NCBI GenBank assembly: GCA_011317545.1
Contig: WUJK01000001.1
Coordinates: 3,515,001-3,579,000, forward strand
Length of the DNA stretch: 64,000 nt
DNA from: Coniella vitis
Taxonomy: Eukaryota > Ascomycota > Sordariomycetes > Diaporthales > Schizoparmaceae
Direction of reading: 5' to 3'
The notes under the pieces are model-generated. The model saw nothing but the letters and a program-made list of their open reading frames with translations. It ran no database searches and was not told the origin of the DNA. Shown here piece by piece: positions 21,139 through 32,700 of this stretch (positions are counted from its first letter, which is position 1; the number at the start of each line of letters is the position of its first letter). Both the position numbers and the translations under genes were made by a program.

Positions 21139-22447
21139 CGAGGCTACATTGTTCGCGTCGGTGAGCAGCCAAACGATGTTAGACCGTGGCGAAGAATCAT
21201 GCACAGAGGCAGATGGAAGATGGGCTCTTGAGCAAAGAATGCGTGGGCGAGAAAGAAGAAAGGCCAGGGCTGGCAAACAGCAACCAGAAAGGCGGAAGAG
21301 GAACGAGATATACCAACGGCTGTCTTTCAACAAGGGGAAACATGGAGGGTGTGAAGCGATGGTCACAATATTGAAGGGGGCCATGCAGCCTTACGAGACG
21401 AGACGTACATAGTACGCCGCCCAGGCAGCCCTTTAGCGGGCCTGGTCTCGATACAGCCTTGCTTGTGATCCCTCCAAATGCCCAGGCCAACTGAGTTCGG
21501 CTTGATGGAGGGCAGGGACACCACCGCACGCCAGCCCGTGACCCGGGTCGGATCTGACGGCCCCAAGGGCCACTTCAGGGCCATCATCCGTTGAAAATGC
21601 CATGTAACCCTGGCTGTTGGTTGAATGGACCAGCGCCCTGCCATGGCCTGAAGACGCAAAGATCTCCCTTCGCCACAGTCAGGCTTGTTTCCAGAAGCTG
21701 TTCACGTCTGCAAACCAGCCCTCTCCCCAGCCCAATACTGCAGTGCTGAGGGGTGCATTGCATTGCAGAAAGCTGTGATGGAGTGCTGCGAACTGGTGGG
21801 CGCAATAAGCCAAGGCGAGCGAAGCAAGAGGCACAGCCACAGGTGCAAGCGCGTTCCAACGTGCCAAAACAACACGGACCACATTGGGATGCCGCAGTGC
21901 ATGCTGGCGGCGCTTATCACGGTCGACGGCGGCGACAAGTTCAATATTGAATGTTGGCAGCGCATGTGGGGTGCAGCTTACTTTACCGCGCTTATTGGGA
22001 GCCAAATAGATCTTCCTTCGTGGCAGCCACAGACTGCGGGGCCATGCAAGTGGGCCGACTATCGTTCAAATATTCTAATTTAGGAAACCCTGGTTGTCAA
22101 GCTGTTGCGAGTCTGCCCGTTTGGAGCTGGCCCACCCAGGCCGGTACGGAATGGAAATAGAAGCAATCATGTTAATAAACAGTGCAGTTACGCAAGACGT
22201 AAGAGGTGCTTTGGTCATGATGGCGATGATTATGGGGACTATGGTGATTATGATGCATCAGATCAGTCATATATGACTGCAGTGAGAAAACACTTCTCAT
22301 AATCTTTCTCGTAATAGATAGTAGTAGCAGAACAACGAGAGGTAAGAGAGGCGGAGAGGCGGAAGAGGCACAAAAGCACACCAGTTTACATAATATACTA
22401 TGAAGAGCAAGATGTACACAGTACCTGGATACCGCGCACTTAACCTC

Positions 22448-22459
22448 AGGGTTAGGGTT
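22448..22459 (+). repeat. interstitial telomere-like AGGGTTAGGGTT
   Basis: Two copies of the fungal telomere unit TTAGGG are nearly intact here. A second, complementary instance (ACCCTAACCCT) lies at 46296-46306. Short copies like these can be Tbf1- or Myb-type binding sites in promoters, or chance. Confidence 0.5.
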
Positions 22460-22836
22460 TCTGACAAGCAGGGGAATCCCACAAGGAAGGTGGTGTCAAT
22501 CACCCGATATAGGAAGGTGCAGGCACTATCTGTGTCCATTCTTATATAGTATCGCCCAAATGTTGGACATCCCGGCCAGGCTCCTTAAACCTCTGCACTA
22601 TGCTAAATCAAGACTTATGGCACAGCTCCTTAGACTCAAAGCCTGCAATACAGTCTTTCAATCACATTTGCCTGTGCTGGTGAGGCTCTGTACCTATAGC
22701 AGTTGCAGCTGTTGTGTGTAAGGTAGCATGATGTGTGCTTATCCACGCATAATTATACACAGCCCAATATTGGCAGGTGAACTGAAAAGATTGAAGGCAG
22801 TATGATTATTAGAAACAGCATTTAATTTTTCTCGTG

Positions 22837-22910
22837 GCGGGCTACTATGTAAGTAGGTAGGTACGGAGTCTGCGGGCTACTATGTAAGTAGGTAGGTACG
22901 GAGTCTGCGG
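22837..22910. repeat. 35-base tandem duplication containing the TACTATGTA motif
   Basis: Two perfect 35-base copies, 22837-22871 and 22872-22906, are followed by four bases of a third. Each contains GCTACTATGTAAGTAGG and GTACGGAGTC. Identity of the copies points to a recent duplication or to assembly-resolved slippage. Confidence 0.9.
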
Positions 22911-24074
22911 TTCAGGAGTTGGGCACTTTGAAAATATTAGAAAAGGCTGTGATGAATTATACCTGGAAGCATTTTAATCCTGTTATGGCGAGAAAAAAAA
23001 ACCGGCAAGAAGAGAGGAAGTCTTATTTATAAGACACTCTAAAGAGTAAACCCACATCTCATACCTTGAGGAACACAATAAATGGGACTTTAGAACCGTT
23101 GTCTTCTGATTTGTATCATAAATACATATGTACCGACTTTGAGCAATCCAACTTCTGACCATGTCAGCAGTTCCTAATATCTCTGACGTTCGCCGTGATA
23201 CGGAGCGCGAAGGTGAGGCCTTTGCATTTCACGATTAGAGTCAGTTGGAAGGCTCGTCTCACACAGGTTTGAAGAAACTCGGTTATGTACAGAACATCCC
23301 CCGTCCGAAATCCTATTCTCGAATGTCGAGTACCGCTAGAGGATGAACAGACGAGGTCCTTCATGCTACCAACCATGTGTCTGGCCCGCTGGCCTCGAAT
23401 CCTTCTTGAAAGCGAGCTTTAACATGCTTTTAGCAGTGCCGTAATTGGATCTATCTGGGACGCTCGCAGTGGATCCCATAACTTCAGGGTGCGAATTTCG
23501 GCTTCCTGAGCCCTTGTGTTTCTTTGCACATCCTCGGAGGTCTCCTTCTTCCCTTTTTTTTTAAAAAAAAAATTCTCCTCTCTGATACCCACTCTATTGT
23601 ATGGCAGTAAGAGGGTAGGAAGGCTCCCGAAGACTTTGTAGTCCATGAATGCGGATCCATATTCTGGTGAAAACCTGTCAGATCCGTACGCTGCTCCGCA
23701 TATCGTGTATCTGAAATACCATCAAAAGGTGCAAAATCATGCCTCGAGTGTGATGCATCTCCAGGCATCACGTGGATGGGAGCTTCCATTTGTTGCAGTG
23801 GAATATGAAAGGCAGTCTTCGACAAGCCCAGCGCAAGACAATGTCGACAGAGTCTCTACACTGTGAGCTGGCCTACGGAGTCGAACCCATTATCCAATCG
23901 CGCTGTTGTGTAGCAACCTACGTCAACTAGATTTACCGGAGTGAAGTTCAACTCGAGCTAAATTTGAGGCTAAAGCTGCGTCCATTTTGCGTCTTTATCC
24001 TTTTCCGCTAAACTTACACTGTCCTGACCAATCGCTGCTTCCATGAGGAACCGTCTTATTCCACAGGCCTGTCT

Positions 24075-25156
24075 TCACTTGAGCAGAGGCTGGCCGATCG
24101 GAGGACCCACGTCTCTGATGCCATTTATCACGATCCTGCTCACGAGGTCGCTCCTGTGTCTCTTGATGATCTCGTCCAGAGCGCGCCTCTCCATCACAAG
24201 ACGTCCCGTCTCCAACAAGTTCTTGACATCCAATGGATCCTCCTCGTCGTTCAGATTTATCACCCGTCCATGCGGACTCGCCAATCCCAGACTGGTGAAC
24301 AGATTTGGCCGGTAGCTCGTCGTCACAAATGTTGTCCGTCCGAACCGGGCGCCCCACCGCAGGCTTTGCATCATCTCCGTCATGTAGCGCTTGACAAACC
24401 CGTCCTCCAGCTCGCGGCCCAGTGTGCCCGCCTGCGCGAGCGCCAAAAAGTCGTCTGGCAGCGGCAGCTCCATGCCGTCCTCGGTGATAATGAGCTCGCC
24501 CCGACGGTAGCGATACGACAGCGCCGTGCGCCAGGCGAGATCGTAGACCTTGCGGTTCATGCCGGTGCCAAAATCGCGCGGCTTGGGGCCAAACGTCTTT
24601 CCACCACCTCGGCGCAGCGGCGATTGCTTGTCACCGACACGGGCGCGACCAGTGCCCTTTTGCCGGTAGAGCTTGCGATGTGAACCGTGTACCTCGTAGC
24701 GCGTCTTGGAGTTGGCGGAGCCCTGGCGCGTATTGTCGCCTTCGTAGGTGACTGCTAGATGCAGAAGATCGCGACGCAAGGGTAGGTACAGGTGCTTTGT
24801 GGAGTAGGCCTCGACGGATCGCGGTTCGAGGCTGGGGAAGCTGTGGACGGTGACGGGGACGGTGCTGAGAGGTTGGTAAGGAAGAAAGGCGGGCGCGGTC
24901 GAAGCCTCGTCCGCCGAGAGGGTCAAGTTGGAGGACGGTGCCGTGGTCGCCATTGTACGGGATGCAATTGGTGATATCCGCCTCTGTGATGAAGTCCAAC
25001 TTGTCAGTCGCAGGCCTGTCATTGAAGAGGGCATTCAGACATTCAAAGGTTTATTGACAGACATACCACATTGAGTAGACTAGGTCTGCATGGTTGTGCA
25101 GACAGGCCCAGGGCCTGCATGGCCTCAGTAAGGCTTCGAACACCCTTTCCAGCCAT
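24075..25156 (-). CDS. YML6: mitochondrial large-subunit ribosomal protein uL4m
   Basis: Two exons, 25156-25067 and 24983-24075, give 332 residues. The body is ribosomal protein L4: the loop with GSANSKTRYEVHGSHRKLYRQKGTGRARVGDKQSPLRRGGGKTFGPKPRDF, which in L4 lines the exit tunnel, is unmistakable. The first 45 residues are basic and low in acid (MAGKGVRSLTEAMQALGLS...RRISPIASRT), suiting a mitochondrial presequence, so this is the organellar and not the cytosolic protein. The upstream exon is inferred from a GT...AG intron of 83 bases that restores the frame. The alternative is a start at 25034 without that exon. It is divergent from mL38, with 280 bases between starts. Confidence 0.88.
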
Positions 25157-25436
25157 GTCGTTACTTTGTGAAGCAGGCTATCACACGGCGGGATGTGGAT
25201 TGAGTGCTTGTTCAACAACCATGGTGTCGCGCTCAGAAAGAATCATAGACCGCGCGGTGCACGGACCATACGTAGGACCCCGGGCAGCTTTGCCGTGCCG
25301 GCAGGCGGCCCGAAATTTTTCGAAGAGAGCTTCGGCTAGACTACCAAAAGGCATCGCGCGCTTGCAAAGGACGCAGCGTGCATTGCGGTCCACCATCTCA
25401 GATCCCGACACGCTGCACGTTTTCACACGTCTCACC
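25157..25436. promoter_or_regulatory. shared divergent promoter of uL4m and mL38
   Basis: The 280 bases between the two start codons serve two nuclear genes for mitoribosomal large-subunit proteins transcribed in opposite directions. Co-regulation is inferred from the arrangement. I recognise no specific factor site in it. Confidence 0.6.
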
Positions 25437-26958
25437 ATGTCGAGGTGTCACCAGGCTGCGCGGCCCATTGCGCTGTGCCTACGGCCACGCTGCTCGACAC
25501 AGGTCACAGGGCCGTCCATTGCGACAGCAACGGCCCGCTTATTCTCCAATTCGATTGTCCGGCCAGATGGCGAACCGACGACGACGACAACAACGACGTC
25601 CTCCACAGGGGCTGCCGCTGATGCTCAGGCGACGCAGGATTTTGTACATGCCAATGCCAGACCAGATATAACCCTTCCTTCGGACGAGGCGGCAAGACAC
25701 AAAGAACTTAAAGCGCAATGGCTTGACCCAAACACCACTGTCCTGCCATGGGCTGAAAAGAAGCTACAGAAGCGGGGTATCGAGCTCGTGGGATCACGGA
25801 GAAGGAGAGCTGCGGTGCGCCAGACAACAAATATCCCATTTGAGCAATTGCCCTACCACTGCTTCCAGGAAGCGAGAAAAGTTCTGGCTGCAGACCGAGC
25901 GATAAAGCTTGAGGAGATAAAGAAGGCGCATCAGAGAGTCAAGACCGTGGAAGCTATGCCGGCACAGAAATACAAAGGTGGAGAGCGTGCCAAGAAGACA
26001 AAGCTCAAGAGCCTGCGTGATTATCTGGAGTACCTCAAGATTCAAGCTGATGTCAACGATCCGGCTGTCAAGAGGAAATGGGAGGATGGTTTTGGTAAGC
26101 TCTGGGTGATTTACCAACATTTGCTGCAATTTATGTGAGCGCTAACATTCGGCAGCCGATATGAGCAAGCCCGTATACCGCTATTTCAACGAGCAGAAAT
26201 GGCGTAGCATGGACTACCAGATCCTGGCTCAGCGTGTCCAGCAATTCCATATTGTTCCGGACGTCTTACCAAAGTTCGACCCCCAGATGGACGTGCAACT
26301 TACCTTTCACGGCTACCGCATTCGACCCGGTGAGATTGTGGACTCGCTCGTCTCTGAAGCTCCTCCCAATCTGCGCCTTCAGGTCTTTGACTCCGAGAAG
26401 CGCCTCGTGTCTATTGTCGTTATGGACAGTGACGTACCAGATCCCGAGACGGACTCCTTTGGCCGCCGCTTGCACTTTATGGCCGCCAATATTCCCATCG
26501 ATTGCTTGACCAAGAATGTCTCCCTCATCCGCGTCAGCAAAGATGCAGAGAAGCTGGCTGTGCCGTGGCTTCCCCCCTTCAGTCAAGAAGGTGCGCCCTA
26601 CCACCGTCTGTCTGTGTGGATCCTGGAGCAGCCCGAAGGCAAGTCCCTAGACGTTTCGAAATTACGGGAGCGCTATATGGAGAACCGGGACGGATTTTCG
26701 CTGCAAAAATTCCAGTCATACGCAAAAGTGCAGCCCTACGGTTTCAACATGTTCCGTACGGTGTGGGACAATGGCACGGAAGCGGTCATGAAGAAGCATG
26801 GCATCCCCGGCTCCGAGATTGTATTCAGAAGACAGCGTGTGCGCAGTCTCAAGCCGCCAAAGAAGGCCCGTGGTTGGGAAGCCAAGAGACAAGGTCCCAA
26901 GTACAGGCATCTTTGGAAGTATACGAAGAACATTGGCAGGAACCGTGGCGGTACGTAA
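25437..26958 (+). CDS. MRPL35: mitochondrial large-subunit ribosomal protein mL38
   Basis: Two exons, 25437-26094 and 26156-26958, give 486 residues. The first 50 or so residues are a basic presequence (MSRCHQAARPIALCLRPRCS...RLFSNS). The C-terminal half is a phosphatidylethanolamine-binding-protein fold: LRLQVFDSEKRLVSIVVMDSDVPDP at about 292-316 and GRRLHFMAANIP at about 322-333. mL38 carries this fold as a structural element of the central protuberance (family knowledge). The basic end (KPPKKARGWEAKRQGPKYRHLWKYTKN) fits rRNA contact. The start at 25437 is chosen because it begins the presequence. The frame is open upstream, but that stretch is the shared promoter. The 61-base intron is GT...AG. 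Confidence 0.92.
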
Positions 26959-27872
26959 TGGAAGCGGCTGGGTTATTGATAGTGCTCTTACGGGTTGCTT
27001 GGGTCCGCCTCGGCTCTTGCAGGACTGCCATATCCAATATCATTGCAGACCCTGTATTGTATTATACAGATCAGAATCAATGACTAGGCAAGCCACACCT
27101 TGTAGACTTTTGGTGATCAGATGGACTGGGCAGTATTCTGCTAAAAGCGTAGGCCAATTTTGAGCTTGTGCTTGCCAAGATTATGCTCATGGCTTGCGGC
27201 CTGCCGTTTGATATGCCACGTCCATTTATCGATTCTGGATTTCCAGCGACACTTTTCCGCAGACTTGATCACTGAGAAACATCACGCATTGAATACTTTG
27301 ACAGTGACAAAAGATGTCATAGAATTACAGCATTTAGGTATTTACCTATGTAGGCACTTAAGATACCAAGAGAGTGCTTTCTCAGCTACCTCAGCCGGAG
27401 AAGAGTTGAATGCCGCCGGGTATGTGCTTGCTAGATCTGAACTTCTTGTTGGCACGTAAGTTGTGGGAACTGATCAACACGCCCCACCCGCCCAGAATGC
27501 AGGGACGACTTTCGTACATTGAAATATAGAGTGCTGGGTGCCTTCCAACCAGTTCTTGCCACGGCATACATTTTCAGTACTTTTGCAGAAAATTGGCCAA
27601 TCAAGCACATCAGGCAACCGCAGAATCAACTGCAAGCTACAGCGTCAAAAATTTCCGCTGGCTACCTTGTCTACCAACTACCTAGACAGTCAAAAGACTG
27701 CATCGAGCTGCCAGCTTCGTCTCTCCAGCCCCGAACCTCGTCCTGAACCGCAGACTACCTGGGCTGGAGCACCCAATCGTTTGAATTATCAGAGGGCGCA
27801 CCTCTTGTTGTTTTGTTCTCACTGCATGCTCGGCCAACTTCGAGTCAGTTACCCTCACTTTCAACACTTGCA
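26959..27872. other. intergenic region before Rfa3
   Basis: This lies between two plus-strand genes. It holds the mL38 3' region and the Rfa3 promoter. Short frames at 27519-27900 show no family pattern. Confidence 0.55.
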
Positions 27873-28494
27873 ATGGAATCTCAGCCCACTCCGCGCCTGA
27901 CGGCGCCATATCTAGATCGCTATGTCGGGCGCAATGTGATTATTGTTGGCAAGGTCGTCCAGCTGCGTGGAGAGATAGCCACAATTGACGCAGATGGAGC
28001 CATCACGGCGCAATTGAACCGTGTATGTCGACCTCTCACAATGCATTGCTCAGTTGCTTTAGCACTTCCTCTGCAAGGCACCGACCACGAGCGCACACTG
28101 GTTGGATGATCTGTAACTTGAACTTCAAGGCTAACATCACGACTTTCCTTGTTTTGACAGGAGGCCCACCTTGCGCCTGGCTCGGCAGTGCAGCTCATTG
28201 GCAAGGTCAACCATGATTTGTCTATTCGTGTGCTCAGCTCCTTGAATTTGGGTACTGGAGTTGGTATGTAGGCCTCAACGCCCACATTTTGATATCGAGC
28301 ACGTCTCCATCACAAAGCAAGTCGATCAGAGTCCAGCTCAGAAAGTCTTCTCATCTACACAATACCACATCGCCGCTGAAAGCCCTCTTCGCTAACGCAT
28401 AAATCTATGTTTTGCAGACTTGAGTGTTTGCTATCGACTGGTCGAAGTATCCCAGCGCCACCGGCACCTCTTTGACGACGCGGCGGCGAACTGA
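27873..28494 (+). CDS. rfa3: replication protein A small subunit (Rfa3/RPA14)
   Basis: Three exons, 27873-28022, 28161-28263 and 28418-28494, give 109 residues, the usual length for Rfa3. The protein begins MESQPTPRLTAPYLDRYVGR and continues with OB-fold strands NVIIVGKVVQLRGEIATIDADG, the segment HLAPGSAVQLIGKVNHDLSIRVLSSLNLGTGVDLSV and ends with a helix (YRLVEVSQRHRHLFDD) that would join the RPA trimer bundle. It would bind single-stranded DNA in replication and repair together with Rfa1 and Rfa2 (family knowledge). Both introns (138 and 154 bases) are GT...AG and phases match. Confidence 0.85.
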
Positions 28495-29775
28495 CGCCAC
28501 AGCTAAAGGGTCATGAGCAGAGTCAGTCACGTTTTTTACTTCATTATCTGGCCCTTTGACGCTGTCTCTCCATGCCATTACTATCTCTCCCAGCGCAGAC
28601 AACATCCCATTGATATGAGAAAGCAGAAAAACGACCCGCATGCACAGCGGGTTGGCAAGCTCAAAAATCTTGCATTCATCTGAAGCTGCCACTGTTGCCC
28701 CTGTTACCCCTGTAGAGGAGAATTGAGAAAAGGACGAGGGGCAAAGGTCACAGCGGCCGTTAGAATATAAGCAGTATTCTGACCAAAACCTGGAAACATC
28801 ATTCACCTCCACCTTGGACCCTTTCGAGCCTGCTGCGTCAGGGTCAAACACTAGAACAGGAGTCGGCAAGTCCAAGTTGCATACCCTGCCGCGGCCAAGC
28901 AAAATGTTACACATGGCCCAGATGCAGCAAGCAATGCTTCGGGCAAGCGCTCCAGCCAGTCGAGAGGGAACCGCAATCTTATGTCTCTCGCAAGGACTTA
29001 TCGGTGCTGTTTCTGAAAGTACGAAGAAGGAAGAAGAAGGAAGAAAGCGGAAGGATGTTGGCTCAACTGAGAGTGAATGAGTCTAGCAGATGGCATCTCA
29101 TATGGGCTTCCAGATCGCCACAGCCTTTCCCATCTGAAGTTACATAGCAGTCAAATCACAAAACAGCTTGACATTTGTCAGAGTGTGGAATTGCGTCTTG
29201 TGCGTCACAGAGCCACCGGGACCTTCTCTTGTTCTCACCATGAAGGTCAATTCGAAGAGGTAATATCGATTACACAGATCGACAACGCAATGAAAGAGAC
29301 TTGGACAATAATTAGATATCATTTCAGCATTGTTTTATTGCTCCGATGATAATGACGCCACAGTATTGGCCTACTTGCTTAATTTCGAAGCAAGGTGTTG
29401 TTATGAAACGTACAATAATGAGACCTAATTTGTGGTCAAAGTGATGAAACGCCACTACTATCACCCCATTCATCATGTTGTACCCCGTTTGCGCCGTCCA
29501 TAGCGGTATTCTAGCCACTGCTTAATCCCTTTCCCCACCCAGGTCCAATAACAACCGAAGGCAAAATGATCACCGCAACTGAAAGCATAGCGTATGCGAA
29601 AATGTAGAAAAAGAAAGGGCAAAGGAAAAGAATACTAAACAAGAACGCTGCTCAAGACAACGACCGAAACGAAGCTTCAAGCCTTCCAAAAGTCAAACGC
29701 AACGACCTCACTTTCTGCGCCCATAAAAGCATCATGCCCCAAGCCATCCGGTTTTAACTGCTCAAGACCACAGTC
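28495..29775. other. convergent intergenic region with an uncertain antisense ORF
   Basis: This lies between Rfa3 (+) and the Spt21-like gene (-). A minus-strand frame at 28405-28914 (169 codons) overlaps the last Rfa3 exon. It has a mildly hydrophobic segment (MRVVFLLSHINGMLSALGEIVMA) but no family I know. I treat it as unproven. Confidence 0.45.
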
Positions 29776-32700
29776 CTACTTGGTCTCTTGCGAATCGTCA
29801 CCGCCATCTGTCATGACGTCCTGGAACGTCTCCCAATCATCAAAATGTAAGTCGGCCGCGTCAAACAGCCCCGCGTCGCTATTTTTACGGAGCACCGGCG
29901 GACTGCTCGGCATCACTGCATCAGTCGTCAAGAAGTGGCCAAAGTCCAGACTTTCGAAATGACCCGTCAAGTTGGTGTCGCTTCCTAGGTCGGGCAACTC
30001 GTACAGGCCGTGCGCTGATGAACCAGCTGTGAAGTCGTTGGCCTCTGACAGCAGCTGCGTGATTGTTGAGCTGAAGGGCGTGCCAAAGTCGGCCGTCATC
30101 ATTATGTTATCGTCAAGGGCAAAATGTGCGTGCAGTTGTTGGCTGTTAGCCGCATTTGCGTTGCGCAGCCTAGCGCTAGATCGAGGTGTTTTGGTTGGTG
30201 TCTGTTGCAGACGAGCCAAAGCATAGCCCGGCGACTTTGCTGTAGAGCGTGCTGTGCATATCGATTTGGAGACGCTCCTTGTTATGGGACGACGGCTCGG
30301 TGTCGGACGCGTTGGTGTCTTGAAAATTTTCGACGTCGACTTATCCTTGGGTCGCGGTGTCGAGACTTGCGAAGGAGTACCAAACAGACCTTCAAAGTCA
30401 TCGTTGTCCGCTTGATGTCCTCCGGCTTTGGGCGTCGCTAGTAACTTTGCATCGATATCCAACACCCCGGCTGCTGCAAATTTCTCTTTGCCAGCAACAG
30501 CGCCCTTGACCCCCGATAGACTCATGGATGTGCGGACAATATTGACGGCAACTTCACCCAAGATTTTGGGCTGTCCATCCTTCTTGGGAGATGGAAACAA
30601 GAGCCTCTTAGTCGTTCCCATGTCATTCTCACCAAGGGCAACCGGGCTTCGAGCGGAGTCGCTACCCCTGAGGCGCATTAGATCTTGTGAACTCGATTCT
30701 TCAGCCGGATCATTGGTTTCTGTTGACTGTGATCGGGCGCCACGCTCGCGGCTTGGTGGTTCTGTGGTAGTAGCGCGGAGTAGCATCACCTCCTCGCCCT
30801 CTGTGAGCGGCGTCTGCCCTTGGTCTTCGGGCATGATTGGATCCGTAGTAAAGTAGGCCTCAGATGTCAGAGTAGCCGCCGACGCGGCCGCAGCTGCAGC
30901 CGCCTTTGCCTTCTTGGACCGGGAGGCTCTTGGCGCTCGCTTCTTGCGCGGTTTGCCAATCTGGGAAAAGTCTTTCTCCCATTGAGACTCGGGGCGTTGT
31001 GTCTGATATTTGGACAGCCAAAGGCCGCATGCTGGACTCGCAAGGTCAGTATACTCCAGGAGACGAAGACAAATGGTCAAATTTACTCACGGTTGCAGAG
31101 AATGTCTTCCATCCATACGGACTTGTCCTCGGTCGTCCCCAGCGCCTTTTTGACGACGCGGTATCTGGTAGGCGTGCCGTTTTCGTTCCTGCTCAAAATC
31201 ACAATCGCTGTGATTCGACCAGGCTTTTCAGAGTATTCTGGAATCTCTGGACTCCCATCAAACTCCTGGGTCCAGATTTTGCGCCAAGTGGGAGTACTTA
31301 TAGACCCGCAGTTAGAGCAAAACGTCGGCATTTGCCCCATGGCTACGGCCTTTTCCAATTTGTCTCTGATAGACTGCTTCCTGGACATATTCTTGCTTGG
31401 CTGAGCCGAGTCTTCGGGCAAGACAGCAGATGGCGAGTCAGCCGGTATCGAGGCCACTGTGCCACAGTCACCAGCATCAGATCCTGGTATCGGGGCCGCA
31501 GCAGGACCCGACTGCTCTAATTCTGGTATCGACGGAAGCCGTGATGCAATGTCTTGGTGAAAATTGATGGGCTCGCTAAGGAGCTGGAAAAGATGCTCAT
31601 CGGGAACCAAAGTACGCTCTGCAGTAGCGGGAGTAAGCAAAGAAGGTTCTTCGATGGCTTCTTTTGGAACACTTTCAGTCGATGGCTCGTTGGAAAATGC
31701 TGGTTGTAATGCCCGCTTGTTGATGGAAGCCTTTGGGTTAAGAGACTGGGGTGCTGTCTTTTGCTGTGCTGTCTCAGGATGAGCAGGTGCCTTTCCAGTC
31801 TCAACTGGTCCGTTCTGAGCTGTAGGCTCGCTCGCACTCGTGGGCTGTGCTATCTCTGGCGCAAAAAACGGGTTGACTATTGGAGTTGCATTCGGAAACA
31901 CAGATTGTGAAGTCCCATTTTCCGAAACCAGTTCCTCTGGTTGATGCTCGACAGATGTCTTCTCGGCCAAGGGCGGGTGTGGAGGTATGAGCCGAGGCAT
32001 CGGGGGCCCGGGCACCACAGTATCAACAGGGGGTTCGCTAAGGGATGTCGGGCGTGCCATGGCAGATTCGATAGGCACCAGCTCTGTTGGCGGCTGTGGC
32101 ATGGGCGGGGGGGCAGGCTTAAAGCTAGGCGGATCCTGTCGTTGAAGGCTTGGCTCAGTATTTGCTCTCTTCAACTGACGCGAGGATGCCCTTGTCGTAC
32201 CGGTTATTTGTGATTTTTTAGCCTGCGCTTTTGCTGACGCGGAAAAATTGTAAATGCTCTGCTTTGGCAGGAGCTCTTGCGAGCCGGGATGCTCTTGCTG
32301 GATGACCATTTGCTTTTGAGGCGCCGGATTATTCATGGGTTGCTCCACAGGGCTGTGGGAGCTAGGATCTGGGTGTGATGGAGGATGAGGCAGAGGCATT
32401 GGAGGTACCATCTGCAGCGACGGTGTGTCGAGATAGCCACTTGACATTGGCCTAGCTTGACTGTGAGAGTATGGCGTAGTCGTGGGCTTCCGCTTGACCA
32501 ATTTCGGTTTCGGAGCGAGCCTTGATTTGCCGGGAACAAAAGAGGATGGGACTTGGCCGGATGTTGGTATGGCTGGATGCATATCATATTCTTCCACCAT
32601 CTCATCGAATCCACCGCTCATGAACCCAGAATCAGGCTGTGGCATTCGCATTGGGGGCAGGACTGGGCTGGACGGCGGGAGACTGGAACGAGCAGATCTA

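Larger units (their letters stand above)
21139..24074. other. 2.9-kb gene-free region
   Basis: No convincing gene lies here. It contains a TACATAGTA motif (21406-21414), a 35-base tandem duplication (22837-22910), a short telomere-like AGGGTTAGGGTT at 22448-22459 and a T9A10 tract at 23554-23572. The part around 22600-23150 is AT-rich. A 132-codon plus frame at 21685-22083 has no family pattern. Confidence 0.55.

Noticed and set aside
21685..22083. 132-codon plus-strand ORF
   Set aside because: It has scattered cysteines but no signal peptide or known spacing, and several overlapping frames are equally open.
23870..23935. possible tRNA T-arm on the minus strand (GGGTTCGACTCC)
   Set aside because: The flanking bases do not form an acceptor stem, D arm or anticodon stem, so no cloverleaf can be built.
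26502..27083. 193-codon plus-strand frame
   Set aside because: It is a shifted frame inside mL38 exon 2. The PEBP-like frame is clearly the real one.
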